From Cryptomeria japonica (taxonomy: Eukaryota; Streptophyta; Pinopsida; Cupressales; Cupressaceae), in contig NC_081411.1 of the NCBI RefSeq assembly GCF_030272615.1, positions 217,326,154-217,390,153 of the forward strand: a stretch of 64,000 bases of DNA, given 5' to 3'. Position 1 is the stretch's first letter. The number at the start of each line of letters is the position of its first letter. Of this stretch, positions 44,200-55,335 are shown in pieces. The notes beneath the pieces were generated by a model. It made no database searches. It worked only from the letters and a program-made list of their open reading frames with translations, and had not been told where the DNA came from. A program made the position numbers and the translations under genes.

Positions 44200-45995
44200 T
44201 ATATGTTGAAATGAACCCACCCTTAAATATAATATCTTTTTGGGTGCATTTTGTTATTGAGTCGTTATGAAATTTGTGTAGATAATTCATTGGTCTTTGT
44301 TTGAAGAGTTGGATGAACTTATCTTTTTCAATAGGATATTTAGTTGCGAGTCTTTCATGTACAGTTTCTGCTATAGCCTCCTTATTTGAAACCAATTCAG
44401 TTGTAGTAAATATTCTTGCCCCCAGTCTTTCAAGTGTGGGTGTATGAGGGAAATAGATTTTGGTTTCAAAGTTGTGACATGAGTGGGTTCCATGCCTATT
44501 TTTATTGATGCACTTGAAGAGTATGATGAAGCCAGCCAATTGTTGATCTCATTAGCTAGTGTTATGCTTGTGCTTGAAGAAGAGGATGTAACAATATGGG
44601 TATTGATTTCATTAGCTGGTGTTATGCTTATTTGTATCATGACATTGGCATTTGATGATGGTGTATATAGTATTGTTGATGATTTGTCCTCCGTAGTATG
44701 ATCTAGATTGGTGATTTTATTGATAAGGGGTTCATGAACAACTTGTGTATTGGAATCATGAGAGAAACTAGGAGAAATGATAATGAGATCTTGTTTAGGA
44801 GGTTGATGTTGGATGGTACTTGAAAGAACATCTTGCTGTTGTGAAACAAGGGTTTTATTATGAGTGGAATAGAAAAGAACGAGGGGATCATCATAAGACT
44901 CTTGGTCAATGGGATCTTGATCAAAAATTGGGTATGATGAAAAGGTTTGTTCTTGATCTTGATTTCTTTCATGTTTGATTTCTTCTGATTTTAGATTGTC
45001 CTCCTGACATGGGGGAGTTTGCATGGGAGATTTTTGGAAGGCTTCAACCTTTTCAATTTATGAGAAAGGATCTTGAATGAGAATCTCTGAATCATGACTT
45101 GGATTAGACTGGATTTGTGCTATGGATAGCCCTTGGGAGTTTGTGCTATTGGATGAAGATAGTGTGGATTGGTCTTTTCTAACCTTAGGGGATGATAAAA
45201 TGGTGGATAGATGTGGTTGATTTGGAATTTGGTTGAAAAGAATTTTATTTTGGTTGAAAGGTGTGTGATTTTGGTTGAAAGAGGTTTGATTTTGGTTGAA
45301 TGAGTTTTGACTTGTACTTTTGTTGAAAGAGGTACTTTGAGTATTAGGTTCATGTGAATTTTGATTTGGACTTTGGTTGAAATGGATTTGGTTTTGGTTG
45401 AAAGGAGTTTGAATGTTGGGTTGAAAGAAGGTTGACATGAATCTAATGTTGGTTGAACTGAGGTAGGAATAATTTTGTTGAAGAATGAAGATTGACATGC
45501 TTGAATGGTCTTAAAAGAATAAGAAGGTTGTGCTGATAATGATTTCCTCATGGTTATCACTTCTCTCATCATATTTTCTAACCAGCTGTATGGTTGCAAG
45601 TACTAGTCACGTCTCTCAGTTTTTGTTGCAATGTATTTTTTTGTTGAGCTAATGTTTCTATGGATGGTCATAGAATAGGAATGGAAGAGAAGAATTCTTC
45701 ATCTTCCCTACGAAATGTATAATGCCTTGATCCATGATGTTTGCTTGATTGGTTTGAACCTAAGATCACAACATGTAAGATGTTTTCTTCATTTTCTATA
45801 ATGTTGCAAAATTTTGATTTGATGTTGATGTTGACAAGCTTGTTTGCTACAGGGTTTTGATCTTGTTGATATTGAAACTTGAATTTGTTGAGGGATTTGA
45901 TCTTGTTGATGTTTTGACAAAACTTTGGTTAAGATTCCACTTTTTTTTTGGTATTTTCTAAAATGTTTCAACTTGGTGAAATGTAGTAAAGGACA
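44200..45995 (-). pseudogene. Gln/Asn-rich unknown protein, decayed
   Basis: A minus-strand reading path of nearly 600 codons in a few overlapping frames. It starts near 45990 with I-N-K-I-K and Q-Y-Q-Q-D-Q-N-P-V-A, passes H-H-G-S-R-H-Y-T-F-R-R-E-D-E-E-F and L-A-Q-Q-K-N-T-L-Q-Q-K-L-R-D-V (coiled coil), shifts near 45590, then holds seven-residue repeats F-N-Q-N-x-x-x at about 45220-45420, one stop near 45058, and a Ser/Thr-rich part to 44400. After another shift it ends with A-E-T-V-H-E-R-L-A and K-D-K-F-I-Q-L-F-K-Q-R near 44260. I recognise no domain. Neighbours are AT-rich DNA on both sides; a reverse LTR at 48.0-49.0 kb lies upstream on the same strand and could belong to it. Confidence 0.5.
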
Positions 45996-45999
45996 CAAC

Positions 46000-47990
46000 C
46001 GACACATAAAACCATGAAAAGAATACTTGTTTAAGGAACTTTTTTCAAATTCCCATGAATGTTGGAGTCTTTTTCATGACCCCATTTTGTTTTTGTTGTA
46101 TTTGGGCAATTCCATATCACATCAAGTAGACTCTCCAAAGGTCAAAAGGTCAGAAGTATTTCCACAACCCACATCTTGATACTCTGTGAGTTTAAATAGT
46201 TGTGTCACATCCTAGGGTGGGCTCATTTTTTTGCCTTTTTCCTAAAATTAGACCAAAGAAGATTGCTCCTCAATTGGTCCGTTATCCTGGGAGATATACG
46301 GTGAGTGTCTTGGGGGAAGATTCTTCCCCACCCTTGCACTGTGATAAAACAAGTGTCTGGTTACTGACTCAGCTTGGCTTCTAATTTCTAATGTGTTTAG
46401 ACAGGGTTCCGTTTGAGCAGTCACAATCAACAACATTTTACACTTAATTGAGGGAGGTCTCCCAGTCTGTAGAGGTTACGCTCTATAGATTTTAACACAC
46501 TGTATAAGTACTAAGGGAGGCATAACATCATTGTGACAACATGTAACACTCATCTCACATGCTTTTCATCACATACACATTTGATTATAGTAGCTTGGAT
46601 TACTTGGCTTTATTCACTGGCCACTTAGATCATTCGCCTCACACTGACCTTAATGGTGCCCGAAGGGTAACTCGGAAGGGCAGACCTTCTAAAGGATTTA
46701 ATTGCAAAAAATAAAGGAAAGCATGAAAGAAGAAAGTCTAGTTTTCTGATCACCCATTGAAGGGGAGAGCATAATACCTATCCCTTTGAAGACACAAAAA
46801 CCAAAGTCCTTTTTTGTCCCTTCATTGCAATGATTTTCTATTCTAAGTGGAGATGTTGCTCCACATAGACATGGCGTTCATTTTAACTAGCATAGCAATG
46901 ACGAAAGTTATTTTGTTCATTTAATAAAGCACCAAAAAAGAAGTGTTTCTAATCTACCCCTACAGAAAAATAATAATGTTAGTCAACACATAGTGTGCTA
47001 TCTAGCCTAATTTTCAAGTTACAGAGTTCCATCTTTTCATAGATAGAAAGGTAGTTTGGTAAAAACCAGAACTGTAATAAAATATAAAATGAAAAACTAA
47101 ATCTATCAAATGCGACTAACCTACTAATCAAATGTGAAATGATAAACTATCAATTGTGAATTACTATTTAAGCAATTGCGACATGATGATTGATCAATTG
47201 TGATCTGATGTGATAGCAATTGTGACTTCTTCTTTTTTTAAAAAAAAAAATTTGAACTTCTAGTAGAAAAGCAAAAGAAAAATTTAGAAGATAGAAGAGT
47301 TATTCTATGATGATATTGTTCAACACTAAGCGAGCCAACACATCCATTTCGTCAAATAACTTGTACTTGGTTAAAAAACGATGGATGGTTCTGTGGTACT
47401 GAATGAACTCCTCTTTTTCTTCAATCTCACAAAGCTCTCTTTCAGCCTTCAAAAACCTATGATAGGCCTTTTGTTGTCTCTATTTTGCTTTTCCTTCCTT
47501 GTACCCGAAATTCACAATCTCACTTTTCCTGCCATTGGATTAGATACATCTTATATGCAGAATTTTAAATTTTCCAGAATTTAATAAAATTTCAGGGTTA
47601 GATGCGCAATATAAAATAATGTAAAAACAAAATAACTTTTTTTAAATTTGCAATCCTTAAGAACAATTGTGACCTATTTAAGCAATTGGGATATCTTGTC
47701 TAATCAATTGCGATATGATATCAGGGCAATTGTGATTTTTTGCATATGAAATTGCAACGTCCAATTTCCTATGTCCGTACAAATCTGCAAAACATGTCAA
47801 AACAAAAAATAAAGGTCAGAGTGTTTCACTTTGGGTTCACCAAATGTACTCAAAATGTAAATAGGCATAAATTCCATAAATCAGATTATCAAAGAGTGAA
47901 TCACAACTCTAAATCCAATTATTACTCCTAAATAGCAATGAAATAAAGCTAATTATCAATTGAATTGAAATGATCTATCTCAGTCTTCCT
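46000..47990. other. Non-coding stretch with a repeated AATTG(C/T)GAC word
   Basis: No credible gene. Around 47105-47230 and again 47655-47760 the words CAATTGCGAC, CAATTGTGAC and AAATGCGAC recur every 25-35 bases in two clusters about 550 bases apart. The frames at 46202-46436 and 47381-47584 lack motifs. Confidence 0.4.
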
Positions 47991-48979
47991 GAATTGACAT
48001 AGCAAGGCTTCCATTGGTCTTCTTCATTGTTGTTGATGTAGGTGCCTCTCAAGTATTGCACTGATTTCCTGCATAAGATAAGCAACAATATTGAAGACTG
48101 TGATTCTAGATTGAATTGAGAAAAGAGGTTGAATTTATAGATTTTCAACACAAAGGGGTTGAGAAATAGAACTCAAGTGTTGATTGATAGACAAATGAAA
48201 TTGATTGATCAATGAATTCAATTGATTGATTTGTTAACTGAATTGATTGAGGAGTGAACTAGATTGATTGAAGAGTGAACTTAATAGATGGATTCGTCAA
48301 CTCACTTGATTGATTAGTGAACTGAATAGACTGGGGAGATGACTAAATTGATTGATTAAAAGACTGAATTGATTTTGAGTTAAAAGAGATGATTGATGAG
48401 TTAATTGAGTTAACTGATTAGACAATGGATTTGATAAATCGGTTCTGATTTTAGCATGTGTTGCAGGAATTTGAAATTGAATTTTATTTTCATTTTCAAT
48501 TGAAATTTGGTCATTCAGATGTTGAAATGCACATGAAATTAATTGAAATTCAGTTTTGGTGAAATGTGAATATATAAATGTGAAATTAATTGAAATGAAA
48601 TGAAATTGGAATTTGGAGAAATATGAAATGAAATTAGATGAAATTAATTGGAATTAGAATTTGGGGATTTGGAGGAATTAATTAATTAATTTTAACAATT
48701 TAAATGAAATTATTTAAACTTAGGAGATTGAATTAATTAAATAATAAAGATTATTTAACTAAGATAAAGGTCATAATTAATTAAATAATTGGTATTTAAT
48801 TAATAATTGAGATATGGTCAATTGATTAAGATGACTTGAGAATAGGAATAGAATAATTAGAAGTGTTGAAGGTCGATGATTAGAAGAAATTGTTAGTTCA
48901 ATCAAATAATTAAAGAATTACTTAATTAAATCGATGAATAATTAGTGTAGAATTAGTGAGACAATTTTAGGTGTCAACA
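47990..48979 (-). repeat. Reverse LTR of the 7010 type with internal minisatellite
   Basis: Minus strand starts TGTTGACACCTAAAATTGTC at 48979, as does the LTR at 7010, and then has the same TTAATTAAATAAT-like words (48660-48960). A TATA-like CTATAAATTC lies near 48136 on the minus strand. Between about 48170 and 48430 the phrase TGAACTGAATTGATTGA is repeated with changes. The left edge is not fixed. Confidence 0.5.
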
Positions 48980-49515
48980 CATAGTACATAGTAGTATCCA
49001 TTTGTAAAAATCATTCTATTTTCATTCCTATTGCATGTATAGTGTTATGTCATAATTAATTTTTTAAAAAGTTTTGGATCAATTATTAGAATCAAATTGT
49101 CAATACAAAAGATAAATTATTAGGTTAAGGTTTCTATTTGATGCATGTTTAGAGTGACAGTTTTAATTTTTTTATGGGTTGGGTTATGGTTCAATTTGGT
49201 TCTATGTTAGTGTTTAGTTTATATTAGTCTTAAATTAGGTTAAGGTTTAAGTATATTTGAAATTAGTATTCAATCTTTAATTTAAAATATATATATATAT
49301 TTCGACATTAATCCTCCCCCTTTTTGTATACTACTTCAATTCTAAAATATAAATAATAAAGTTATAAGATGGTTTTATATAATGTGAGCTAAGGAGTGTG
49401 AGGCAAGCTATCAAACTAGTAGCTATCTAATAATGATAGTGCCATTAAGATTTGGTGTTTGCATGCCCTACATCATGTGAAACAATGTGGCTTTATCAAT
49501 CCTAACTATTAATAA
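48980..49515. other. Non-coding stretch with a short telomere-like patch
   Basis: At 49120-49265 the words GGGTTATGGTTCAATTTGG, TTAGTGTTTAG and TTAGGTTAAGG appear, the same style as the long array at 56690-58400. The rest is AT-rich with an (AT) run at 49288-49300. Confidence 0.5.
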
Positions 49516-50249
49516 TTTTAAAAAGGAATTTTCTAGATCGCTGAGTTTTTAAACTAAGGGCTGGAATATTAGGAACAAAAAATTGTGAGGATATGGAGTT
49601 GAATTTGAGATTGATCTTGGAAATGGCTTTTAGGGGAGAGATTAAGGCTAAATGATATGGAATCATCTTGAAAGATTTGGATGATTTCTCTCTTAGAGCT
49701 GTTCAAGAAATTAAGAGGGATGAATAGCTAAGTAATGAATTCGGGTATAGTTTAAACCATGATATACTGGCCACATTTCCTGCTATTGTCAAAACAATTG
49801 GGGTGGGCAAAGGGGATGCAATTCAATTATGTAAGACCGTCTTTAGAGAGGAATTTTTGGGAAACTTAGAGATAAGATTTGGTAGTGTGGATAACAAATT
49901 TAGGATTCATTTCCCAGAATATTATGGTATTAATGTTGGCATAGGTGGGATTGAGGTTAAGGGTAGGGTCATCATCAAATGATCACTGCTAGTCATAAGG
50001 GATAGAGAGGCCTTTAACCAACACCGAGAAAGGATCGAAAGGAATGTGGATTTCCTCTTTAAATGGCTACATTTCAAGGAGATGCTCAATGCTAATTGGT
50101 GGGTTGAGTAATTAAAAATGGAAGGATTTAAGGCCCCAGAGGACATGTTAGAAATTCTGATGGAAATGATTCAAATCCTTCTATTTGTTATCCTCAAGGC
50201 TACAAGAATTAAAAGGAAATTTAAGGATGTTGGGTAGGGCACCTGGAAG
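49516..50249 (+). pseudogene. Unknown protein family, copy B, 5' part
   Basis: A single plus-strand frame of about 240 codons with six stops (three TGA, two TAG, one TAA), all explainable by a first-base C-to-T change in CGA, CAG or CAA. It reads N-C-E-D-M-E-L-N-L-R-L-I-L-E-M-A, L-K-D-L-D-D-F-S-L-R-A-V-Q-E-I, T-F-P-A-I-V-K-T-I-G, Q-L-C-K-T-V-F-R-E-E-F-L-G-N-L-E-I, F-R-I-H-F-P-E-Y-Y-G, then a helical charged part with F-N-Q-H-R-E-R-I-E-R-N-V-D-F-L-F-K-W-L. The F-L-G-N block matches copy A (35490-36060). No known domain. E2 interrupts it at 50250, and it seems to go on after 55248. Confidence 0.55.
50245..50249 (+). repeat. Target-site duplication, left side of E2
   Basis: GGAAG here, AGAAG at 55244-55248; one base differs. 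Five bases is the copia norm. Confidence 0.65.
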
Positions 50250-50701
50250 TGTTAGGGTTTCAAGCAAATTCAAAGAAAATATGAATTAACAATTATATGC
50301 AGATTTAAATACAAAAGATAAAGGAATAAAAAAGGACACAAATAACACAGAGATTTAACGTGGTTCACCCAGAATGGGTTACGTCCACCATACACAGTTG
50401 TCCAATCTTTCTTATTATCCTGCAAAAAATAGTACATCAACTTTACAATGCCTTAAGCGTCCCAACCGCTTACAACATGCATTTTTAGGGCAACAAATAA
50501 AGTTGACCTTTTTAGGGTTTTATTACAATGTTGGCTTTCATCAACAAAAAATGTCCAAAAAAAAAAAATTCGGGGGCTACCGCCTTTGAACCCCCACAAT
50601 GGGATACGCCTACTTTCCCGGGGCCCGACCTGGCCCTGAACCCCAGTGAGGATACTTGCTAAGTGTACAGTACTTTGCTGACCAGTCACCACATATCAAC
50701 A
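50250..50701 (-). repeat. E2 3' LTR
   Basis: 452 bases, plus-strand ends TGTTAGGG and ATATCAACA. It contains the position of E1's hairpin part (50573-50640), but the pairing is worn down by changes. Confidence 0.9.
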
Positions 50702-50718
50702 ATCTCCCACTTGGAGAC
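50702..50718 (-). other. Polypurine tract of E2
   Basis: Minus strand CCAAGTGGGAGAT, same as E1. Confidence 0.8.
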
Positions 50719-51077
50719 TGATTAGGCTCCACACCAAACAATCTCCCACTTAGAGACTGATACTAAATGACACCACTGTACTTGCAGCATCCATTGGATA
50801 AAACACTGGGACTTGACTGGTATAAATTCCACAATTATCAATCAAGAAAACCAACAGAAACTGATGAAGAAATCAGCATCTCCTGTGGAACTGCCTTCAT
50901 AAACATATCGGTAGGATTCTCACTTGTGTGAATCTTCTCAAGTCATAACTGACCCTCCTCCAAAACAGTCCAGATGAAGTGGTACCTGAGCTGGATGTGC
51001 TTTGTCCTTGAATGAAAAGCAAATTTTTTTGCAAGATGAATGGCACTCTAGCTATTAGTATACAATGGGCGAACCTC

Positions 51078-52140
51078 CTATGTCTGACCCAATCCCTCCA
51101 GAAAACATTGTAACCAAATAATCTTCTTGATGGCTTCTATAGCAGCAACATACTCAACTTGAGTGGTTGAAAGTGCAACAACCTTTTGCAACCTAGAAAT
51201 CCAACTGACTGTATTTTCGCCTATAGTAAAACAATACCCTGTAGTACTCCTCCATAAATCAATATCACCTGCTAGACTAGAGTCAACAAATCCACTTAGA
51301 GCAGCATTAGATCCTTTGAAACATAATGCCTTCATAGTAGTTCCTTCCAATTACAAAAGAATCCATTTCATAGCATTTCAATGTTCCATACCTGGATTAC
51401 TCATAAACCTGCTCACAACTCCCACTGCATGTGCAGTATCTGGCCTTATGCATACCATTGCAAACATTAGACTGCCAACAGCTAATGAATACAAGATATT
51501 AGACATTTTATTTACCTCTTCATGTGCCTTTGGGCACATCTCCTTAGTCAATTTGAAATGACTAGCCAAACATGTACTAACTACTTTTGCATCCTGCATG
51601 TTAAATCTTTTCAACACCTTCTTTATATACTCACTTTGGGACAAATTCAAGGTTCTATTTTTCCTATCCCATGTGATCCTCATAACAATAATTTTCTTAG
51701 CTGCACCCAAATCCTTCATAGCAAATGACCTAGCTAATTTCTATTTAAGATCATTTATATGTTGCATGTTAGACCCAACAACAAGCATGTCATCAACATA
51801 AAGCAATAGGATAATATAACTGTCATTATCCAATCTCTTAAAATATACACAATGATTAGAATGACATCTATGATAGCCATATTCAGCCATGAAACTATCA
51901 AATTTTAAATACCATTGTCGGGGTGCTCGCTTTAGGCCATACAAACTTTTCTTCAACCTGTACACCAAGTTCTCCTTACCTTTGACCTCATATCCATTTG
52001 GTTGCAACATGTAAATTTCCTCCTCCAAATCTCCATGGAGAAAAGCTATTTTGGCATCTAATTGTTCAAGATGTAAATCATCTGCAGCCACAAGACTAAG
52101 TACAATTCTAATTGAAGTCATTTTTACAACTGGAGAAAAT
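51078..52140 (-). pseudogene. E2 reverse transcriptase and RNase H
   Basis: Minus strand: H-L-E-Q-L-D-A-K-I-A-F-L-H-G-D-L near 52065, [25 protein letters not shown] near 51800 with the YVDD box whole; one open run covers 51741-52121. The connection and RNase H follow (51378-51719, 51078-51350: R-S-T-T-G-Y-C-F-T-I-G, W-I-S-R-L-Q-K-V-V-A-L-S-T-T, V-E-Y-V-A-A). Stops lie at about 51738 and 51375; the part after 51078 is eroded. Confidence 0.9.
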
Positions 52141-52648
52141 ATTTCATCATAATCTATACCCTTTTTCTATGCAAAACCTTTTACCACAAGTCTGGCCTTA
52201 TATATTTTCTGACCTCCTTCCTCCTCCTTCAGCCTATAAACCCATTTGTTAGGCAAAGCTCTTTTTCCTGTAGGTAAAGGGACTAAGTTCCAAGTCTTAT
52301 TTTTCATCTATGAGTCCATCTCCTCTTTCATGCCTAGCTCCCATTGTTGTTTGGCATCCACCTGCATTGCTTCTTCATATTCTTCTGGTTCACCAGAATC
52401 GGTTAATAAAATAGAATACAAAGAAGGAGAAAATATTTCAGGGGGTCTACTTGACCTTGTAGAACGTCTAACACTTGTAGGAGTTTGTGGGATAATTTGT
52501 TGTTACTGAGCATCAGGTATTTGTTGCATTTCATTTTCAGGAATCTCATTCAACACCACATATTCTTGTTTGTCTTGTTCATGCTTCTTTTCCTACATTT
52601 GTTCTTTATACATAACCTTCTCATTGAATATAACATCTCTACTTCTAA
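52141..52648 (-). pseudogene. E2 linker between integrase and polymerase
   Basis: Matches E1 17061-17508; the polyprotein continues here in broken frames. Plus-strand frames at 52246-52682 are shadows. Confidence 0.6.
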
Positions 52649-53470
52649 TTATTTTCTTATTTCAAAATCCCATAACCGATAGCCATATTCATCTATCCCA
52701 TATCCAATGAAGGTACATTTCTGAAATTTAGCATCAAGCTTGGTTTTGTTTCCTTTATCAACATGGACAAAAGCTTCAGAACCAAAGGTTTTTAGAACAG
52801 AATAATTTACCTTTTTACCAGACCATGCCTCCTTTGGAATACCACCATCCAAAGGTGTTGAAGGTCCTGTATTTATCAAATAGACAATAGTATGTACAAC
52901 ATCTGCCAAAATATGTAAGGGCAATCTAGCATGCAATCTCATGCTCCTCGCGCATTCCATGATAATCCTATTCATTCTCTCTGACACACCATTTTTCTGT
53001 GGATTTCCTAAAACTGTCTTTTGTTGTCGAATCTCATTTAAGGAGTAGTAATCTTCAAATGCTTTACTGCAATACTCACCTGCATTATCCAATCTGAGAC
53101 ACTTCAACTTTTTTCCTATCTCATTCTCAACCAAAGCTTTCCATTTCTTAAAAGTTTCAAAAATATTTGATTTTTGTTTTAGCAAATATACACACATTTT
53201 TTTGGTTGAGTCATCAATAAAAATAACATAATAACAAGAGCCACCAAGAGATGATACCTGAGCCAGTCCCCATACATATGAATGCACAAGCTCTAACTTC
53301 TCACTCTTCTTCTCTTTCCCAACCTTGAGAAATCTAACTCTTTTTTGTTTACCATAAACACAGTTTTCACAGAACTCTAAATCAATATTCTTTAGTCCTG
53401 GTAATAGATATTTGGAGTGAGGTATTTTCATCCCTTTCTCACTCATGTGCCCAAGCCTAAGGTGCCACAT
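52649..53470 (-). pseudogene. E2 integrase, long open frame with a lost catalytic Asp
   Basis: 273 open codons: M-W-H-L-R-L-G-H-M-S-E-K-G-M opens the pre-integrase zinc-binding part (C-E-N-C kept). In the core, the first acidic site reads V-H-S-Y-V-W-G, so Asp is Tyr (E1 has Asp). L-R-L-D-N-A-G-E-Y and K-N-G-V-S-E-R-M-N keep the other two. The tail has F-I-G-Y-G-I-D-E-Y-G-Y-R-L-W-D. It is the longest open frame in the window, yet one catalytic residue is gone. Confidence 0.92.
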
Positions 53471-53900
53471 TATTGAATCTGTTCTTTCAACATCTATTGT
53501 TGTTGTCCCTACAGTAACTTTATTTGTAGCAGCTAAGGTAGAGTAAGTGTTACTAGTACACAGATATAATGTGCCTACCTTTGCACCTTTAGCTACTACT
53601 AATGATCCTTTAGTGACCTTCTAGATACTATCTGAGAAGCTAACTATGCAACCTTCACTACCTAGTTGCCCTGCAAAAATTAAATTTCTTCTTAAATCAG
53701 GAACATGTCTTACCTCCTTGAGAAACCAGTCATTTCCATTCTACAACTTGATCTTTATCTTTCCTTTTCCAACAATTTGATAGAGCTCATCATCACCCAA
53801 ATATACTTGTCCAAAATCACCTTGAACATAATCTAGAAAATATTTTCTATGGGGTGTAGCATGGAATGAAGCCTCGAGAATCTATTACACAGGAATCATT
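53471..53900 (-). pseudogene. E2 protease region
   Basis: Corresponds to E1 18290-18720. At about 53885 V-I-D-S is followed by a shift, so the G-A-S-F-H-A-T-P part is in another frame. The later part, with G-D-D-E-L and K-G-K-I-K-I-K-L, is readable with several stops. Confidence 0.7.
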
Positions 53901-54775
53901 AGCATTATCCAAACATAAGATTAAAGCATCTTGTAAAGTATTACTTGCAATATTAGCTTTCTTACTGCCATTTTCATTTTTGTCTCCTTCTTTATTTTTT
54001 CGAGACCAACAGTCTTTCTTTAGATGACCAAGCTTTCCGCAGTACCAGCAATCTTTCTTTCCTCTAGATTGAGAGCTTCCTTTCTTTGACTTCCCTCGTG
54101 ACTTCTCATTCCTAGGGCCTTTTCCTCTTTCCTTTGATCTTCCTTTGTTCTCCACATTCAAACCACTACTTGATGATGTTGGAGTCTCACCTATCCTTTT
54201 CCTTCACATTTCCTCACTTAGGATAACACCAACAATATCCTCAAATATCAAAGTATTTTAACCAGAGACAGAGTTACTTACAGCCATAACCAAGCTATTC
54301 CAGCTTTCTGGCAAAGAACATAAAATCAAGAGAGCCCTAACCTCTTCTGCAAAAGTAATTTTTATCGAAGACAATTGACTGGTAATTGTATTAAATTCAT
54401 TTAAGTGCTCTGCTATAGATCCTCCCTCACTCATTTTCAAATTAAACAAATGCTTCATAAAAAATACCTTATTCGAAGCTGAGGGTTTCTCATACAACTT
54501 AGCCAATGTCGCCATCAAATCTACAACCATTTTTGCTTCTGTTATATTGAAAGCTACAGACGGTGCAAGGTACAATCAAATGGATCTCAGTGCCTTTCTA
54601 TCTAAAATGTCCCACTCTTCATCTGACATTGTGGTCACTTTCTTTCCCTTTCCTTCCAATAGCCACCACAAATCCTTTTGATATAGGTAATCCTCCATCA
54701 GCATTTTCCATAACTGATAATCCTGGCCGTTAAACTTTTTGACCTTGAATTTGGAATCCTCCATTGCTCCCACTC
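53847..54775 (-). pseudogene. E2 gag with intact zinc knuckle
   Basis: Starts M-E-D-S-K-F-K-V-K-K-F-N-G near 54765. First part 54576-54773, stop, then 54258-54575 with [10 protein letters not shown] and L-P-E-S-W-N-S-L, another stop near 54255, then 53847-54161 with a basic stretch and CWYCGKLGHLKKDCWSRK, a whole CCHC knuckle. It follows E1 gag closely. Confidence 0.9.
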
Positions 54776-54810
54776 AAAACTGAAAGTCCTGCCAATTTAC
54801 AAAAAACCTC

Positions 54811-54822
54811 GCTCTGATACCA
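54811..54822 (-). other. Primer-binding site of E2
   Basis: Minus strand TGGTATCAGAGC, a perfect initiator tRNA-Met match, two bases from the LTR. Confidence 0.92.
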
Positions 54823-54824
54823 AT

Positions 54825-55243
54825 TGTTAGGGTTTCAAGCAGATCCAAAGCAAATATGAATTAACAATTATACGCAGATTTAAATACAAAAGATAAAGGA
54901 ATAAAATAGGACACAAATAACACAAAGATTTAACATGGTTCACCCAGAATGGCTTACGTCCACCATACACAACCGTCCAATCTTTCTTATTATCCAGCAA
55001 AAAATAGTACATCAACCTTACAATGCCTTAAGCATCCCAACTGCTTATAACATGCATTTTTAGGGCAACAAACAAAGTCGGCCTTTTTAGGGTTTTATTA
55101 CAATGTCGGTTTTCATCCACAAAAAACGTCCAAAAAAAAATTTCTCAGGGCTCGCTTTCTTGGGGCTTGGCCCGGCCCCGCACCCCAGCAAGGATACGTG
55201 CTGAGTGTATAGTAATTTTCTGATCAGTCGCCACATATCAACA
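54825..55243 (-). repeat. E2 5' LTR
   Basis: 419 bases, ends TGTTAGGG and ATATCAACA; shorter than its partner because the GC-rich middle (about 55140-55190) has lost bases. Confidence 0.9.
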
Positions 55244-55335
55244 AGAAGCACCTGATCTCCGAGGGTAGGGGATGCAGGGCCACCCAGTTCTGGGCTACAA
55301 GATATGAACTATGCTTTCATCACTGTAGTCTCTTC
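55244..55335 (+). pseudogene. Unknown protein family, copy B, 3' part after E2
   Basis: Starting at the target duplication, the copy B frame reads on for some 30 codons: K-H-L-I-S-E-G-R-G, T-Q-F-W-A-T-R-Y-E-L-C-F-H, to a TAA near 55340. It is short and rests on frame continuity alone. Confidence 0.35.

Larger units (their letters stand above)
50250..55243 (-). mobile_element. E2: Ty1/copia element, relative of E1
   Basis: A 4.99-kb minus-strand copia element with both LTRs, primer-binding site, polypurine tract and all coding parts, inserted into unknown copy B. Sequence is close to E1 throughout, but flanks and target duplications differ, so the two are separate insertions and not one duplicated block. 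Confidence 0.92.

Noticed and set aside
15242-55243. E1 and E2 as parts of one duplicated segment
   Set aside because: Flanking DNA and target duplications differ (CTTTA against GGAAG/AGAAG), so they are separate insertions of one family.
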